Positions 43,144-52,157 of a stretch of 64,000 nt of DNA are shown piece after piece. Origin of the DNA: Halodesulfurarchaeum sp. HSR-GB (lineage in GTDB: Archaea > Halobacteriota > Halobacteria > Halobacteriales > Halobacteriaceae); the NCBI RefSeq assembly GCF_031432215.1, contig NZ_JAVKGN010000001.1, positions 682,001 through 746,000 on the forward strand, written 5' to 3'. The position numbers and the translations under genes are program-made. The notes beneath the pieces are model-generated. The model searched no databases. It had not been told where the DNA came from and saw only the letters and a program-made list of their open reading frames with translations. Each line of letters starts with the position of its first letter. Within the stretch, counting starts at the first letter, position 1.

Positions 43144-44819
43144 TACATCGCGCCGCCCATGCCACCCATACCGCCCATGCCGCCCATACCGCCGCCCATG
43201 CCACCAGCGCCACCGTCGTCCTCGCCTTCGGTGGAGAGGTCGCCGGCGGAGATGATGTCGTCGATCTTCAGGACGAGGTTGGCGGCCTCGGAGGCGGAGC
43301 TCAGGGCCTGTTCCTTCGAGTGTGCGGGCTCGACGATGCCAGCCTCGAAGGTGTCCTCGATGTCGCCGGTGAAGACGTTCAGGCCGGCGCGCTGGTCGCC
43401 GCCCTCGTGGGCGGCTCGCATCTCGACCAGCGTGTCGATGGAGTCCAGGCCGGCGTTGCTCGCCAGCACGCGCGGGACGAGTTCCAGGGCGTCGGCGAAG
43501 GCCTCGACGGCCAGGGCCTCGCGACCCTCGACGCCGTCAGCGAAGTTCCGGACGCGGTCGGCCAGTTCGACCTCGATCGCGCCGCCACCGGGGAGCACGC
43601 GACCGTCGGTCAGCGCCTGGGAGGCGACGTCCAGCGCGTCGGTGACGCTGCGCTCGACCTCGTCGACGACGTGGTCGGTTGCGCCGCGGAGCAGGAGCGT
43701 GACGCCGTGGGCGCCGTCACCGCTGCCCTCGACGTAGAACATCTCGTCGGCCTCGTCCCGGGTGACCGAACCCGAGCCCAGGTCGGCCGCGGTGACCGAA
43801 TCCAGATCGGTCACGATCGAGGCGCCGAGGACGTCCTGCAGGAACTCGATGTCGCTCTTGCGGGTCCGCCGGACCGCGAGGATGCCCTCCTTCGCGAGGA
43901 AGTGCTGGGCCATGTCGTCGATGCCCTTCTGACAGAAGACGACGTCGGCACCGGCCTCGGCGATCTGGTCGACTTTCTCCTGCAGCTGAGCCTCCTCCTT
44001 CTCCAGGAACTGCTGGAGCTGATCGGGGCTGTCGACCGACACGGTCGTGTCGGTCTCGGTCTCCTCGACCTCGATGGCCTCGTTAAGGAGCAGGACCGAC
44101 GCGTCCTCGACCTCCGTCGGCATGTTGTCGTGGACGGGGTCCTTGTCGACGACGGCCCCGGAGAGCAGTTCGCTCTCGCCGATCTGTCGCCCGGTCTGGG
44201 TCTCGATCTCGACGTCGTTCAGGTCGACGACGGTGGAGCCGTCCTCGGCCTCGATGGCGACGGTCTGGAGCGCACGGTAGAGCAGATCCGAGAGAAGCTC
44301 CTTGTCGAGTTCGGTGCCCTTGCCGGTCATGGAGGTCTCGGCGACGCTGCGCACGAGATCCTCGTCGTCGGGGTCCACGGAGATCGCGACCTCATCGACC
44401 TCGGCGCGGGCCCGCTCGGCGGCCATATTGTAGCCCTTGATCACGGCAGTCGCGTGGATGTCCTGGTCGAGCAGCTCCTCGGCCTCCTTGAGGAGTTCGC
44501 CTGCGACGGCGACGGCGGTCGTGGTGCCGTCTCCGGCCTCGTCCTCCTGGGTCTCGGCGACCTCGACGATCATCTCGGCGGTGGGGTCGTCGATATCCAT
44601 CTCCTGCAGGATGGTGACCCCGTCGTTTGTCACCGTGACGTCACCCATCGAGGAGACGAGCATCTTGTCCATCCCTTTCGGCCCGAGTGTCGTGCGTACC
44701 GAGTCCGCGACGGCGCGGGCGGCCGAGATGTTGTGCTCCTGTGCGTCCTTGTCCTTCATCCGCTGGGCGTCGTCCCCCATGATGATCATGGGCTGGCCCT
44801 GCATTCGTCGCTCTGCCAT
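43143..44819 (-). CDS. Thermosome subunit (group II chaperonin)
   Basis: 558 residues. Chaperonin motifs: [25 protein letters not shown], the ATPase [12 protein letters not shown], and [10 protein letters not shown] near the third quarter. The C terminus is a Gly/Met repeat ([15 protein letters not shown]) that in chaperonins projects into the cavity. It folds proteins in an ATP-driven double ring. ATG 44819 lies 30 bp after the TATA element; a GTG two codons earlier is in frame. The 3' end runs into the hairpin array. Confidence 0.97.
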   Translation of the reverse strand: MAERRMQGQPMIIMGDDAQRMKDKDAQEHNISAARAVADSVRTTLGPKGMDKMLVSSMGDVTVTNDGVTILQEMDIDDPTAEMIVEVAETQEDEAGDGTTTAVAVAGELLKEAEELLDQDIHATAVIKGYNMAAERARAEVDEVAISVDPDDEDLVRSVAETSMTGKGTELDKELLSDLLYRALQTVAIEAEDGSTVVDLNDVEIETQTGRQIGESELLSGAVVDKDPVHDNMPTEVEDASVLLLNEAIEVEETETDTTVSVDSPDQLQQFLEKEEAQLQEKVDQIAEAGADVVFCQKGIDDMAQHFLAKEGILAVRRTRKSDIEFLQDVLGASIVTDLDSVTAADLGSGSVTRDEADEMFYVEGSGDGAHGVTLLLRGATDHVVDEVERSVTDALDVASQALTDGRVLPGGGAIEVELADRVRNFADGVEGREALAVEAFADALELVPRVLASNAGLDSIDTLVEMRAAHEGGDQRAGLNVFTGDIEDTFEAGIVEPAHSKEQALSSASEAANLVLKIDDIISAGDLSTEGEDDGGAGGMGGGMGGMGGMGGMGGAM

Positions 44820-44844
44820 AGTCACGCGGCGATTGTTTGTCCTT

Positions 44845-44853
44845 CTATAAAAG
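44845..44853 (-). promoter_or_regulatory. TATA box of the thermosome gene
   Basis: CTTTTATAG on the minus strand, centred 30 bp before ATG 44819. Confidence 0.6.
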
Positions 44854-44974
44854 GGTTCGGTATCGGGGTCGCCATACTCGATTTCGGCCCGCCCGTGACG
44901 AACGCATCGAACCGCGATTTTGGGGCCTCGAAGCCGTTACCGGTCGCTCCTGGCTCGTGGTGGGAACGTGAAAA

Positions 44975-45055
44975 CGCCGGGACTGGGATTTGAACCCAGA
45001 ACCCCAAAGGGGACACGCTTTCCAGGCGTGCGCTTTGCCATTCGGCCATCCCGGC
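44975..45055 (-). tRNA. tRNA-Ser (anticodon GGA)
   Basis: On the minus strand: acceptor GCCGGGA / TCCCGGC, anticodon stem CACGC / GCGTG around the loop CTGGAAA (anticodon GGA), and T stem CTGGG / CCCAG with loop TTCAAAT. The long variable arm CCCC-TTT-GGGG marks a class II tRNA, and the discriminator is G, as expected for serine. Reads UCC and UCU. No intron and no encoded CCA. Confidence 0.95.
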
Positions 45056-45082
45056 CCGCTCTCCCCTAGTTGGGTCCCCGAA

Positions 45083-45292
45083 TTAAACCTGTCTGTTTTG
45101 TGCCAGCCGTCCTTCCACCACGTAGCCGAGCCAGGCACTCACCGCGAAGACCGCGAGTGCGATCGGGAGCAACTTCGGCAGGCCCATTCCCAGTTCGATC
45201 GGGCCGAACAACCGCGTGGTCTGGGCGAGCACCAGGAACGTGAGCGCCCCGGCCGCCCCCCAGAGCAGACTCGCTCGGGTTCGAGGGTCCAT
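45083..45292 (-). CDS. Small two-helix membrane protein
   Basis: 69 residues: MDPRTRASLLWGAAGALTFL (helix 1 about 8-25), LPKLLPIALAVFAVSAWLGY (helix 2 about 39-58), and a short basic tail. It is 9 bp from the RidA stop on the same strand and may be its transcript partner. No family recognised. Confidence 0.7.
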   Translation of the reverse strand: MDPRTRASLLWGAAGALTFLVLAQTTRLFGPIELGMGLPKLLPIALAVFAVSAWLGYVVEGRLAQNRQV

Positions 45293-45301
45293 CCGGCCGA
45301 G

Positions 45302-45679
45302 TTACTGGGCGGCGATGACTTCGATCTCGATTTTCGCGCCCTTGGGTACCTCGGCGACCTCGAAGGCACTGCGGGCCGGCGGGTTGTCCCGGAAGTACTC
45401 CGCGTAGGCCGAGTTCATTGCGTCGAACTCGTCGATGTCGTCCATCAGGACGGTGACTTTGAGCACGTCCTGCATCGTCAGACCCTCCTCGTCGAGGATG
45501 GCCTTGACGTTCTCCAGGGCCTGGCGGGTCTGGACCTCGATGGGCTCGTCCTCGAGCAGTTCCCCCTCGGCGGTCATGGGGAGTTGTCCGGCGGTGAAAA
45601 CGAGGTCGCCGTTGGTCGTCGCCTGGCTATACGCACCGACTGCGGCCGGCGCTTCTGCTGTCTCGATGACGCGCTTCAT
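45302..45679 (-). CDS. ridA: RidA family reactive-intermediate deaminase
   Basis: 125 residues. Typical RidA (YjgF/YER057c/UK114) sequence: IETAEAPAAVGAYSQATTNG, FTAGQLPM, QALENVKAILDEEGL, KVTVLMDDIDEFDAMN and PPARSAFEVAEVPKGAKIEIEVIA, with the active-site Arg in ARSAFEV. It hydrolyses 2-aminoacrylate and related imines released by PLP enzymes. It lies 52 bp downstream of threonine deaminase, its natural source of such imines. Confidence 0.95.
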   Translation of the reverse strand: MKRVIETAEAPAAVGAYSQATTNGDLVFTAGQLPMTAEGELLEDEPIEVQTRQALENVKAILDEEGLTMQDVLKVTVLMDDIDEFDAMNSAYAEYFRDNPPARSAFEVAEVPKGAKIEIEVIAAQ

Positions 45680-45731
45680 GTTCTTCCACTCGCGGTGCGG
45701 GGCCTTAAAGCCAGGCAAAACCGGCCACCCT

Positions 45732-46943
45732 TCACGTTCGCACTTCGACCTGGAACCCGGCGTCCCGAAGCTTCGAGATGATCTCTTCGACGTGTTCGTG
45801 CCCACGGGTCTCCAGGTCCATCTCGATCTCCGTGGCGTCGATCGCGAAGGACTGGCGGGCCCGATCGTGGTTGATCTCGTAGATGTTGGCCTGGGCGTTC
45901 GTCACGATGTTGAGGAAGTCCCGGAGTGCCCCCGGCCGGTCTTTCATGACCGTCCGGAGCTTCACGAAGCGGCCGCGGTCGACCAGCCCGCGTTCGAGGA
46001 CCGTCGTGAGCAGGTTCAGGTCGATGTTCCCGCCGCTGAGCACGGTCACGATCGTCTCGTCGTCCTCGATGTCGAACTTCTCGCCCAGCAGGGCCGCGAT
46101 CGGCACCGCGCCGGCCCCCTCGACCAGGGTCTTCACCCGTTCGAGGAGCAGCACCATCGCGGAGGCGGTTTCGCTGTCGTCGACGGTCACGATCTCGTCG
46201 ACCCGGTCGTCGATGATCGGGAGGGTGGTCTCGCCCACGGCCCCCGTCGCGATGCCATCCGCGATCGTGTCCACGGAGTCGAGTTCCTCGGTCGCGCCCT
46301 TGTCGAGGGAGTTCGCCACCGTCGCGGCCCCCTCGGCCTGCACGCCGATGACCCGGGTGTCTGGCTTTCGGGCCTTGATTGCGGTCGCGATGCCGCCGAT
46401 CAGGCCGCCGCCCCCGATCGGAACGACGACGGTGTCGACCTCGGGGCAGTCCTCGACGATCTCCAGGCCGATCGTCCCCTGGCCGGCCTGGACGGCCTGA
46501 TCGTCGTACGCGTGCACGTAGGTGCGATCGGAGTCCTCGGCCAGTTCGTGGGCCCGCTCCTGGGCGTCCGCGTAGTCCTGGCCGTAGAGTTCGATCTCCG
46601 CGCCGTAGCTCTCGGTCGCGTTGACCTTCGAGATCGGCGCGAACTCGGGCATGACGATCAACGCCTCGACCCCGCTGTGTTTCGCAGCGAGGGCCACGCC
46701 CTGGGCGTGGTTGCCCGCGCTCGCAGTGATGACCCCGCCTTCTCGCTCTTCCTCGGTGAGACTCCGGATTCGGTTTGTCGCACCGCGGATCTTGAACGAG
46801 CCGGTTCGCTGGGTGTTCTCCAACTTCAGCCGCACGTCAGCGCCCGTCATCCGGGAGAAGGTCCGCTGGGACTCGAGACTGGTCCGCAGGGCCACGTCAT
46901 CGACGCGGTCCCGGGCCGCCTCGACATCGGATAGGCTGAGCAT
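45732..46943 (-). CDS. ilvA: Threonine ammonia-lyase with ACT domain
   Basis: 403 residues. The PLP lysine is in TGSFKIRGA, the substrate loop is SAGNHAQGVAL, and the phosphate-binding loop is PIGGGGLIGG. The last 75 residues form an ACT domain (KDRPGALRDFLNIV). It makes 2-oxobutanoate from threonine, the first step to isoleucine, or a catabolic step. The single ACT domain is shorter than the double domain of E. coli IlvA. Start MLSLSDVEAARDRV. Confidence 0.93.
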   Translation of the reverse strand: MLSLSDVEAARDRVDDVALRTSLESQRTFSRMTGADVRLKLENTQRTGSFKIRGATNRIRSLTEEEREGGVITASAGNHAQGVALAAKHSGVEALIVMPEFAPISKVNATESYGAEIELYGQDYADAQERAHELAEDSDRTYVHAYDDQAVQAGQGTIGLEIVEDCPEVDTVVVPIGGGGLIGGIATAIKARKPDTRVIGVQAEGAATVANSLDKGATEELDSVDTIADGIATGAVGETTLPIIDDRVDEIVTVDDSETASAMVLLLERVKTLVEGAGAVPIAALLGEKFDIEDDETIVTVLSGGNIDLNLLTTVLERGLVDRGRFVKLRTVMKDRPGALRDFLNIVTNAQANIYEINHDRARQSFAIDATEIEMDLETRGHEHVEEIISKLRDAGFQVEVRT

Positions 46944-47196
46944 ATCCCGCCTAAGCCACAGGGGTTGTTAACGGTTTGTGATGGGTCAGGATATGGGACG
47001 GACCGAGCGTTGGCACTCGGAAGATGAAAGGAAGGGGGGAACGGAGGGGAGGTGTGACCCGCATTTGGGTTATTGTCCCGGAGTGTCTTAATTCATTCCC
47101 ATGCGTGGTGAAAGTGAAACGGGCCCGAATTCGGGTGTTTGAGCCGTTCTATCTCGATTGTCTGACTTCTGTCACGCGATCGCGCGGTCGCCCCGA
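46944..47196. other. 253-bp intergenic region between citrate synthase and ilvA
   Basis: I see no gene here. It contains a purine-rich run (GAAAGGAAGGGGGGAACGGA, near 47028-47047) and a perfect 12-bp palindrome CCCGAATTCGGG (47124-47135), which may help end the citrate synthase transcript. An AT-rich box (GTTAACAA on the minus strand, about 46966-46973) lies about 27 bp before the ilvA ATG. Confidence 0.4.
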
Positions 47197-48348
47197 CTAC
47201 CGCTCCTCGATCGGGACGAACTCGCGGCGATCGGGCCCGATGTAGCGCCCCCGGGGCCGGATGAGCTTGTTGTCCTCCTGGTACTCCAGGACGTGCCCGA
47301 TCCAGCCGGTGCTCCGGCTCATCGCGAAGATGGCCGTGAACATGTCCAGTGGAATCCCGAGCTGGTAGTAGATCGCGCCCGAGTAGAAATCGACGTTCGG
47401 GGCGACCCCCTTCTCCGGGAGGCCGACCTCCTCGGTGAGATGGGTCTCTAGATCCTCCAGGTATTCGAGCCAGTGGCAGTCCTCGGTCCGGTTCGAGAGC
47501 CGCCGCAGCTCGGATTCGAGGATCTTCGCCCGCGGATCTCGTACGTTGTAGACCCGGTGACCCCAGCCCGGGATGCGCTCGCCGGAGTCCAAAAGCTCCT
47601 TGATCCACTCCGTCGCGGTCAACGGGCCCTCGTCGATCTCCAGGAGGGCCTCCATGACGTCCTGGTTGGCCCCGCCGTGGAGTGGGCCCGAGAGTGCGGC
47701 GACCGCCGCCGTGACGCTGTTGTACACGTCAGCCAGGGTCGAGCCGACGACCATCGCGGTGAAAGTCGAGGCGTTGAGCCCGTGGTCGGCGTGCAGGGTC
47801 AGCGCCTTGTCGAAGATCTCGGCGTCGACCGGGTCAGGTTCGGTGCCATGCAGCATGTAGAGGAAGTTCGCTGCCAGTCCCAGGTCCTCGCGGGGCTCGA
47901 CGGGCTCTTTGCCCCGCCGGAGCCGATCGAAGGCCGCGAGCACGGTCGGGAACTTCGCGGAGATCCGCCGGCCCATGTGCCGGGCCGCCTCCAGATCAGT
48001 CGGGTCACTACCGGTGGCGGGGTCCTCGGCCGAGAGCATGGAGACCGAGGAGCGCAGCGCCGAGATGGGCCGCTCGCCGGAGTCGGCCAACAGCTGGAGC
48101 AGGTCGATGATTCCCGGTTTCACGGCTCGGGCCTCTCGCATTTCGGCTTCGAAATCCGCCAGTTCTGTGGCGGTCGGCAGGTCTTCGTTCCAGAGGAGGT
48201 AGAGTACTTCCTCGTATGTTGCCTCCTCGGCCAGCGCTTCGATCGGATAGCCCCGGTAGTAGAGTTTCCCTGCGTCGCCGTCGATGTCGCTGAGGGCGGA
48301 CTCCGCGACCAGGACTCCTTCGAGGCCCTTCTTGAGCTCGGTTGTCAT
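47197..48348 (-). CDS. gltA: Citrate synthase
   Basis: 383 residues. Active-site regions are TLHADHGLNAS (first His), GWGHRVYNVRDPRA (second His) and PNVDFYSGAIYYQLG (Asp). The length matches the short archaeal and Gram-positive citrate synthase, not the NADH-inhibited long form. It condenses oxaloacetate with acetyl-CoA. A TATA-like AAAGATATAC (about 48386-48395) lies about 43 bp before the start, so a short leader is likely. Confidence 0.95.
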   Translation of the reverse strand: MTTELKKGLEGVLVAESALSDIDGDAGKLYYRGYPIEALAEEATYEEVLYLLWNEDLPTATELADFEAEMREARAVKPGIIDLLQLLADSGERPISALRSSVSMLSAEDPATGSDPTDLEAARHMGRRISAKFPTVLAAFDRLRRGKEPVEPREDLGLAANFLYMLHGTEPDPVDAEIFDKALTLHADHGLNASTFTAMVVGSTLADVYNSVTAAVAALSGPLHGGANQDVMEALLEIDEGPLTATEWIKELLDSGERIPGWGHRVYNVRDPRAKILESELRRLSNRTEDCHWLEYLEDLETHLTEEVGLPEKGVAPNVDFYSGAIYYQLGIPLDMFTAIFAMSRSTGWIGHVLEYQEDNKLIRPRGRYIGPDRREFVPIEER

Positions 48349-48537
48349 GGATGTCGTTACCTTCCGGGGTATGGCACAGGATGGGGTATATCTTTCGTGA
48401 TCGACTCGTTTGGGGGCAGACAAACGTCCGAATTGTGGTCGTTTGGACTCAATTTTTGAACGTACGTCTAATCGAGATGGAAGTTTTGCCGCGGATCGTC
48501 CCGTATCCTTTTTGCCCGGTGGCCTGAACTGTCGGGC

Positions 48538-49731
48538 ATGGTCGGCCGCGTCGAGTACGAACCCGCGAGCGTGAAAGACCTCCTCGTGGAGATGAAAGAC
48601 ACCGCCGAACTCCTCATCGATCTCTCCTATTCCGCAGTCCTGCATCACAGCGAGGCGATCGCAGAGGAAGTGCTGGCACTCGAGGAACGGATGGACGTGT
48701 TGCAGATCCGGGCCCGCATGAGTCTCATGCTCGCGGCTCGCAACCCCGAAGACGCCGAGTCCCTCGCCCCAGTTCTGGGAATCACGGGGGCCGCAGAGAA
48801 GATCAGCGACGCGGCGGGGGACATCGCGAAGGTGGTCCTCGATGATATTGGACTCCCGGAGAACATGCGGGCCTCCCTGCCCGTCGCGATCGAGACTCTG
48901 GTTCGGACCAATGTCGTCGAATCCTCGCCGTACGCGGGGCACACGCTCGCGGGCCTCAACCTGGAGACCGAAACTGGGGTCCGGGTGATTGCCATCCGCC
49001 GGGGTGGCGATTGGGTGCTCAATCCGTCCCGGGAGACCCGGCTGGAAGCCGGCGACGTACTCCTGCTCCGCGGCCCGGAGGCGGGCATCGCCGAAGTCGT
49101 CGAGACCGCTTCAGGCGAGTCCTACACGGCCCCCGATATTCCGGACGTGGCGGACGCGGACCTCGATCGGGCGGTCAACTCCCTGGTCCTGATGAAGAAC
49201 ATGAGCGAGTTGGCCGTCGACCTGGCCTACGGTAGTGTCCTTTACGACAGCGTGCCGCTGGCCGAGGAAGTGATCGAACTGGAGGCCGAGGTCGACGCAC
49301 TGAAGTCCCGCTTCGAGGCCTGGACGCTTCGAGCGGCCGCCCAGTCCGCCGACCCGGTCTCGCTGCGGGGGCTGGTTCACATCGCCCAGAGCACGGAGAT
49401 CATCAGCGACGCGGCCCTGGAGATCAGCGAGGGAGTCATTCGGGGGCTCGACTCTCACGTCGTCGTCCAGGAGGCCGTCGAGGAGTCCGACGAGGTCCTC
49501 ACCCGGACCACCGTCGAGGCCGGGAGCGAACTGGACGGGACGACTCTCGGCGAGCGCGCGGTCAAGACCGAGACCGGCATGCGGGTGATCGCCGTGCGAC
49601 GACCGAGTGACGGCAGCGACGACTGGGAGATCCAGCCGGGCCCGGAGACGGCCATTCGGGCGGGCGATGTCCTGTTGGCCAAAGGGACCCGGAGTGGGGC
49701 GGACAACCTCGCGGCGTTGACGGCCGCGTGA
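48538..49731 (+). CDS. PhoU and TrkA-C duplicated regulatory protein
   Basis: 397 residues made of two similar halves. Each half has a helical PhoU-like section (about 5-115 and 210-305: DLLVEMKDTAELLIDLSYSA; LVLMKNMSELAVDLAYGSVL) and then a TrkA-C domain (about 120-195 and 315-395: TETGVRVIAIRRGGDWVLNP; KTETGMRVIAVRRPS). No membrane helix or TrkA-N is present. Such proteins probably regulate K+ transport or phosphate sensing, with the TrkA-C domains as ligand sites. It is divergent from gltA. Confidence 0.88.
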   Translation: MVGRVEYEPASVKDLLVEMKDTAELLIDLSYSAVLHHSEAIAEEVLALEERMDVLQIRARMSLMLAARNPEDAESLAPVLGITGAAEKISDAAGDIAKVVLDDIGLPENMRASLPVAIETLVRTNVVESSPYAGHTLAGLNLETETGVRVIAIRRGGDWVLNPSRETRLEAGDVLLLRGPEAGIAEVVETASGESYTAPDIPDVADADLDRAVNSLVLMKNMSELAVDLAYGSVLYDSVPLAEEVIELEAEVDALKSRFEAWTLRAAAQSADPVSLRGLVHIAQSTEIISDAALEISEGVIRGLDSHVVVQEAVEESDEVLTRTTVEAGSELDGTTLGERAVKTETGMRVIAVRRPSDGSDDWEIQPGPETAIRAGDVLLAKGTRSGADNLAALTAA

Positions 49732-49775
49732 CCGGACCGAACGCTACAAGGGCTCCCCGGACGCCGTTCGTACCA

Positions 49776-50729
49776 ATGCAATCGCTGGGTACGGCACAGG
49801 CGGCCCCGGGGGAGATGGACACCGGCCGACTGGTCGTCGGCGAGGCCCGCGACGGATCGGAAGTCGGGCTCCCCGTCGCCGTCATCAACGGTGCCAGTTC
49901 GGGGAAGACGCTCTACCTGCAGGCTGTCAGCGACGGCGACGAACTCAACGGGCTCGGGGTGCTCACTCGCTTGCTCCCGCACCTCGATCCGGCCGAGATC
50001 GCGGGGACGATCACCGTCGTCGCCATCGCGAACGTCTATGGCTTCCGGGTGGCCGAACACCGCAACCCCATCGACGACACGAAGCTGAACCGGGCCTATC
50101 CCGGAGATCCGGACGGGAGTTCCTCGGAGCGTATCGCCCACGCCACCTTCCAGGCCGCGACCGACGCGGACCTGGTCGTCGATCTCCATCAGGGTTCGAC
50201 GAGCCAGATGATCGACGAGACGCGGGTGCGGTGTGGTCGCCACCACCGCCAGCACGACGCCTGCCTGGAGCTCGCCCAGGTGTTCGACGCGGGCCACGTC
50301 CTCGACCAGAAAGGGCCGGAGGGCCAACTCGCCCGGGCCGCCCCGGACGCCGGCGTCCCGGCCATCGACCCCGAACTCGGCGGGACCGTCGGCTGGGACG
50401 AGTCGAGCATCGAGGTTGGGGTGCGCGGGGTCCGGCGGGTCCTCGAGCACTACGGCTTTCTCCCGGGAGATGCGGCCCCGAAAGACCAGACCCGTGCGAC
50501 CGGTTTCGACCGCTACGGGTCGCCCGTCGGGGGGCTGGTCCACCTCCAGCAGGAGCTGGGGACGCCGGTTCAGCCCGGTGATCCGCTGTTCACGGTGACC
50601 GACCCCCTCGGGACGGAGAAGGCCCGGGTCCACGCCGAGAATTCGGGGATCTTCTGGCGGGCCCGTCGTCTCCCGCAGGCGGCCACTGGCGAGTACGTCT
50701 GCTCGGTGGGGACGGGGATCGAACGCTAA
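49776..50729 (+). CDS. Succinylglutamate desuccinylase/aspartoacylase family protein
   Basis: 317 residues. Zinc carboxypeptidase-like fold with GKTLYLQAVSDGDELNGLG, NRAYPG and VVDLHQGST. In many relatives the first motif reads HGxE; here it is SDGDE, so the usual first His ligand is replaced. The C terminus is a beta barrel region with PVQPGDPLFTVTDPLG. The substrate is unknown. I use ATG 49776; a GTG at 49728 overlapping the previous stop is possible. It overlaps the next gene by 1 bp. Confidence 0.85.
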   Translation: MQSLGTAQAAPGEMDTGRLVVGEARDGSEVGLPVAVINGASSGKTLYLQAVSDGDELNGLGVLTRLLPHLDPAEIAGTITVVAIANVYGFRVAEHRNPIDDTKLNRAYPGDPDGSSSERIAHATFQAATDADLVVDLHQGSTSQMIDETRVRCGRHHRQHDACLELAQVFDAGHVLDQKGPEGQLARAAPDAGVPAIDPELGGTVGWDESSIEVGVRGVRRVLEHYGFLPGDAAPKDQTRATGFDRYGSPVGGLVHLQQELGTPVQPGDPLFTVTDPLGTEKARVHAENSGIFWRARRLPQAATGEYVCSVGTGIER

Positions 50730-51808
50730 TGGCCCCTGGACTGGTTTGCCCGGCCTGTGGCCGCCAGTACGATCCTGGTCCGGACGAGCCCTGGCGCTGT
50801 GACTGTGGCGCGCCGCTGGAAATCGATGTGACGCCGGCGTTTCCGGATGATCCGCCCGCGTTCGATCGGGACCAGGGGCTCTGGGCGTTTCACTCACTGC
50901 TCCCCGTCGAGCGGGCGGTGAGTCTCGGCGAGGGATTCACGCCCCTCGTTGAGGCCCCGGACTGGAACGTAGATTTCAAACTGGAGTATGTCTCCCCCTC
51001 GGGAAGTTTCAAGGATCGCGGCGCGACGACGACACTCTCGCGGGCGGCCGCCCTGGGCGTCGAGCGGATCGTCGAGGACTCCTCCGGGAACGCGGGAGCG
51101 GCCATCGCCCTGTACGCGGCCCGGGCCGGGATCGACGCCGAGATCTACGTCCCCGAGGGCGTGAAACCCGCGAAGCGGGCAGCCATCGCTGGCACGGGGG
51201 CGACGGTCGTGGAAATCCCCGGGGATCGAGCGGCCGTCAGCGAGGCTGCCAGATCGGCCGTCGAGTCCGGGACGGGCTGGTACGCGAGCCACGCCTGGAA
51301 CCCGGCCTTTTTCGCCGGGACGGCCACGACGGCCTCCGAGATCGTCGCCCAGCGGGGCGGGTCGGCCCCGGACGCGGTCGTCGCCCCGATCGGGCACGGC
51401 ACGCTCTTTCTCGGCCTGTTTCGCGGATTCGAGGCGATGCACGCGGCTGGCTGGATCGACCAGCGCCCGCGACTGCTGGGCGTGCAGGCTGCGGGGGTCG
51501 CCCCGATCGCGAAGGACGCTTCGGGGGCCAGAAACGACTTCGCAGATGGCATTCAGATCGCCGAGCCGGCCCGAAAAGCGGAGATCGAGCGGGCCATCGA
51601 GGCGACCGACGGGGACGCGATCGCCGTCGGCGAAGCCGAGACTCGGGCCGCCTGGAAGGCCCTTCACCGCGCTGGCTTTCACGTGGAACCGACGAGTGCA
51701 GTGGCCGTCGCTGGGCTCGAAACGTACCGCGAACGTGACCTCGACCCGGCCGCCGAAGTCGTGGTGCCACTGACCGGGAGCGGACTGAAAACGAACCCCG
51801 ACGCGTAA
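50729..51808 (+). CDS. Threonine synthase-like PLP enzyme
   Basis: 359 residues. A small zinc ribbon (CPACG at about 8-12, CDCG near 25) is followed by the PLP fold: the Schiff-base Lys is in SPSGSFKDRGA, the Asn loop is DSSGNAGAA, and the C-terminal GSGLKT is shared with threonine synthases. It is shorter than most threonine synthases and could be a related beta-replacing enzyme. Overlap with the upstream hydrolase by 1 bp suggests one operon. Confidence 0.87.
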   Translation: MAPGLVCPACGRQYDPGPDEPWRCDCGAPLEIDVTPAFPDDPPAFDRDQGLWAFHSLLPVERAVSLGEGFTPLVEAPDWNVDFKLEYVSPSGSFKDRGATTTLSRAAALGVERIVEDSSGNAGAAIALYAARAGIDAEIYVPEGVKPAKRAAIAGTGATVVEIPGDRAAVSEAARSAVESGTGWYASHAWNPAFFAGTATTASEIVAQRGGSAPDAVVAPIGHGTLFLGLFRGFEAMHAAGWIDQRPRLLGVQAAGVAPIAKDASGARNDFADGIQIAEPARKAEIERAIEATDGDAIAVGEAETRAAWKALHRAGFHVEPTSAVAVAGLETYRERDLDPAAEVVVPLTGSGLKTNPDA

Positions 51809-51994
51809 CTATCGCATCTCTGTGAGATCGACGAAGGCCCCCTCCTCGGCGGTGATCCACCGAGTCAGCAGGTCGTCCTCGTCACAGATCGAGGGGAAGA
51901 GTGTACACTCCGCGCCCTGCGAGTAGTCCTCGATCCGATGGGCGAGGTCCCCACTCTCCCTGTCCCCCTCGTACGCGCCGGAGTGATGGGACAT
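51809..51994 (-). CDS. Small haloarchaeal protein, DUF7511-like
   Basis: 61 residues, with a conserved C-terminal half ECTLFPSICDEDDLLTRW and ITAEEGAFVDLTEMR. It resembles a small family, DUF7511, found in haloarchaea. Acidic, no membrane helix. Its stop abuts the convergent gene with no gap (TAA then CTA). An AT-rich TATA-like element lies about 28 bp upstream, near 52018-52026. Function unknown. Confidence 0.7.
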   Translation of the reverse strand: MSHHSGAYEGDRESGDLAHRIEDYSQGAECTLFPSICDEDDLLTRWITAEEGAFVDLTEMR

Positions 51995-52157
51995 ACCATA
52001 GTATACGTGGGCCGGGGATATGTAAGTACACGTTACACTATCACATAAATGCGTTTCGAGGGCGGAATCCTCGCGTCGTCATGACCGCTCTCTCCGTCGC
52101 CATCGTCGGGTTGGGTCGGGAGTCGGACGATCGTCGGACGGCCTTTATATGGTGCCC

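Noticed and set aside
42829-43737. A long plus-strand frame across the hairpin array
   Set aside because: The frame is Arg/Ser/Pro-rich, built on GC-rich hairpins and antisense thermosome DNA; no protein similarity.
43320-44993. A 557-codon plus-strand frame opposite the thermosome gene
   Set aside because: Antisense shadow of a highly conserved chaperonin gene.
47024-47245. A 73-codon plus-strand frame in the citrate synthase/ilvA gap
   Set aside because: No ribosome-binding or promoter support, unusual composition and it runs into the citrate synthase gene antisense.
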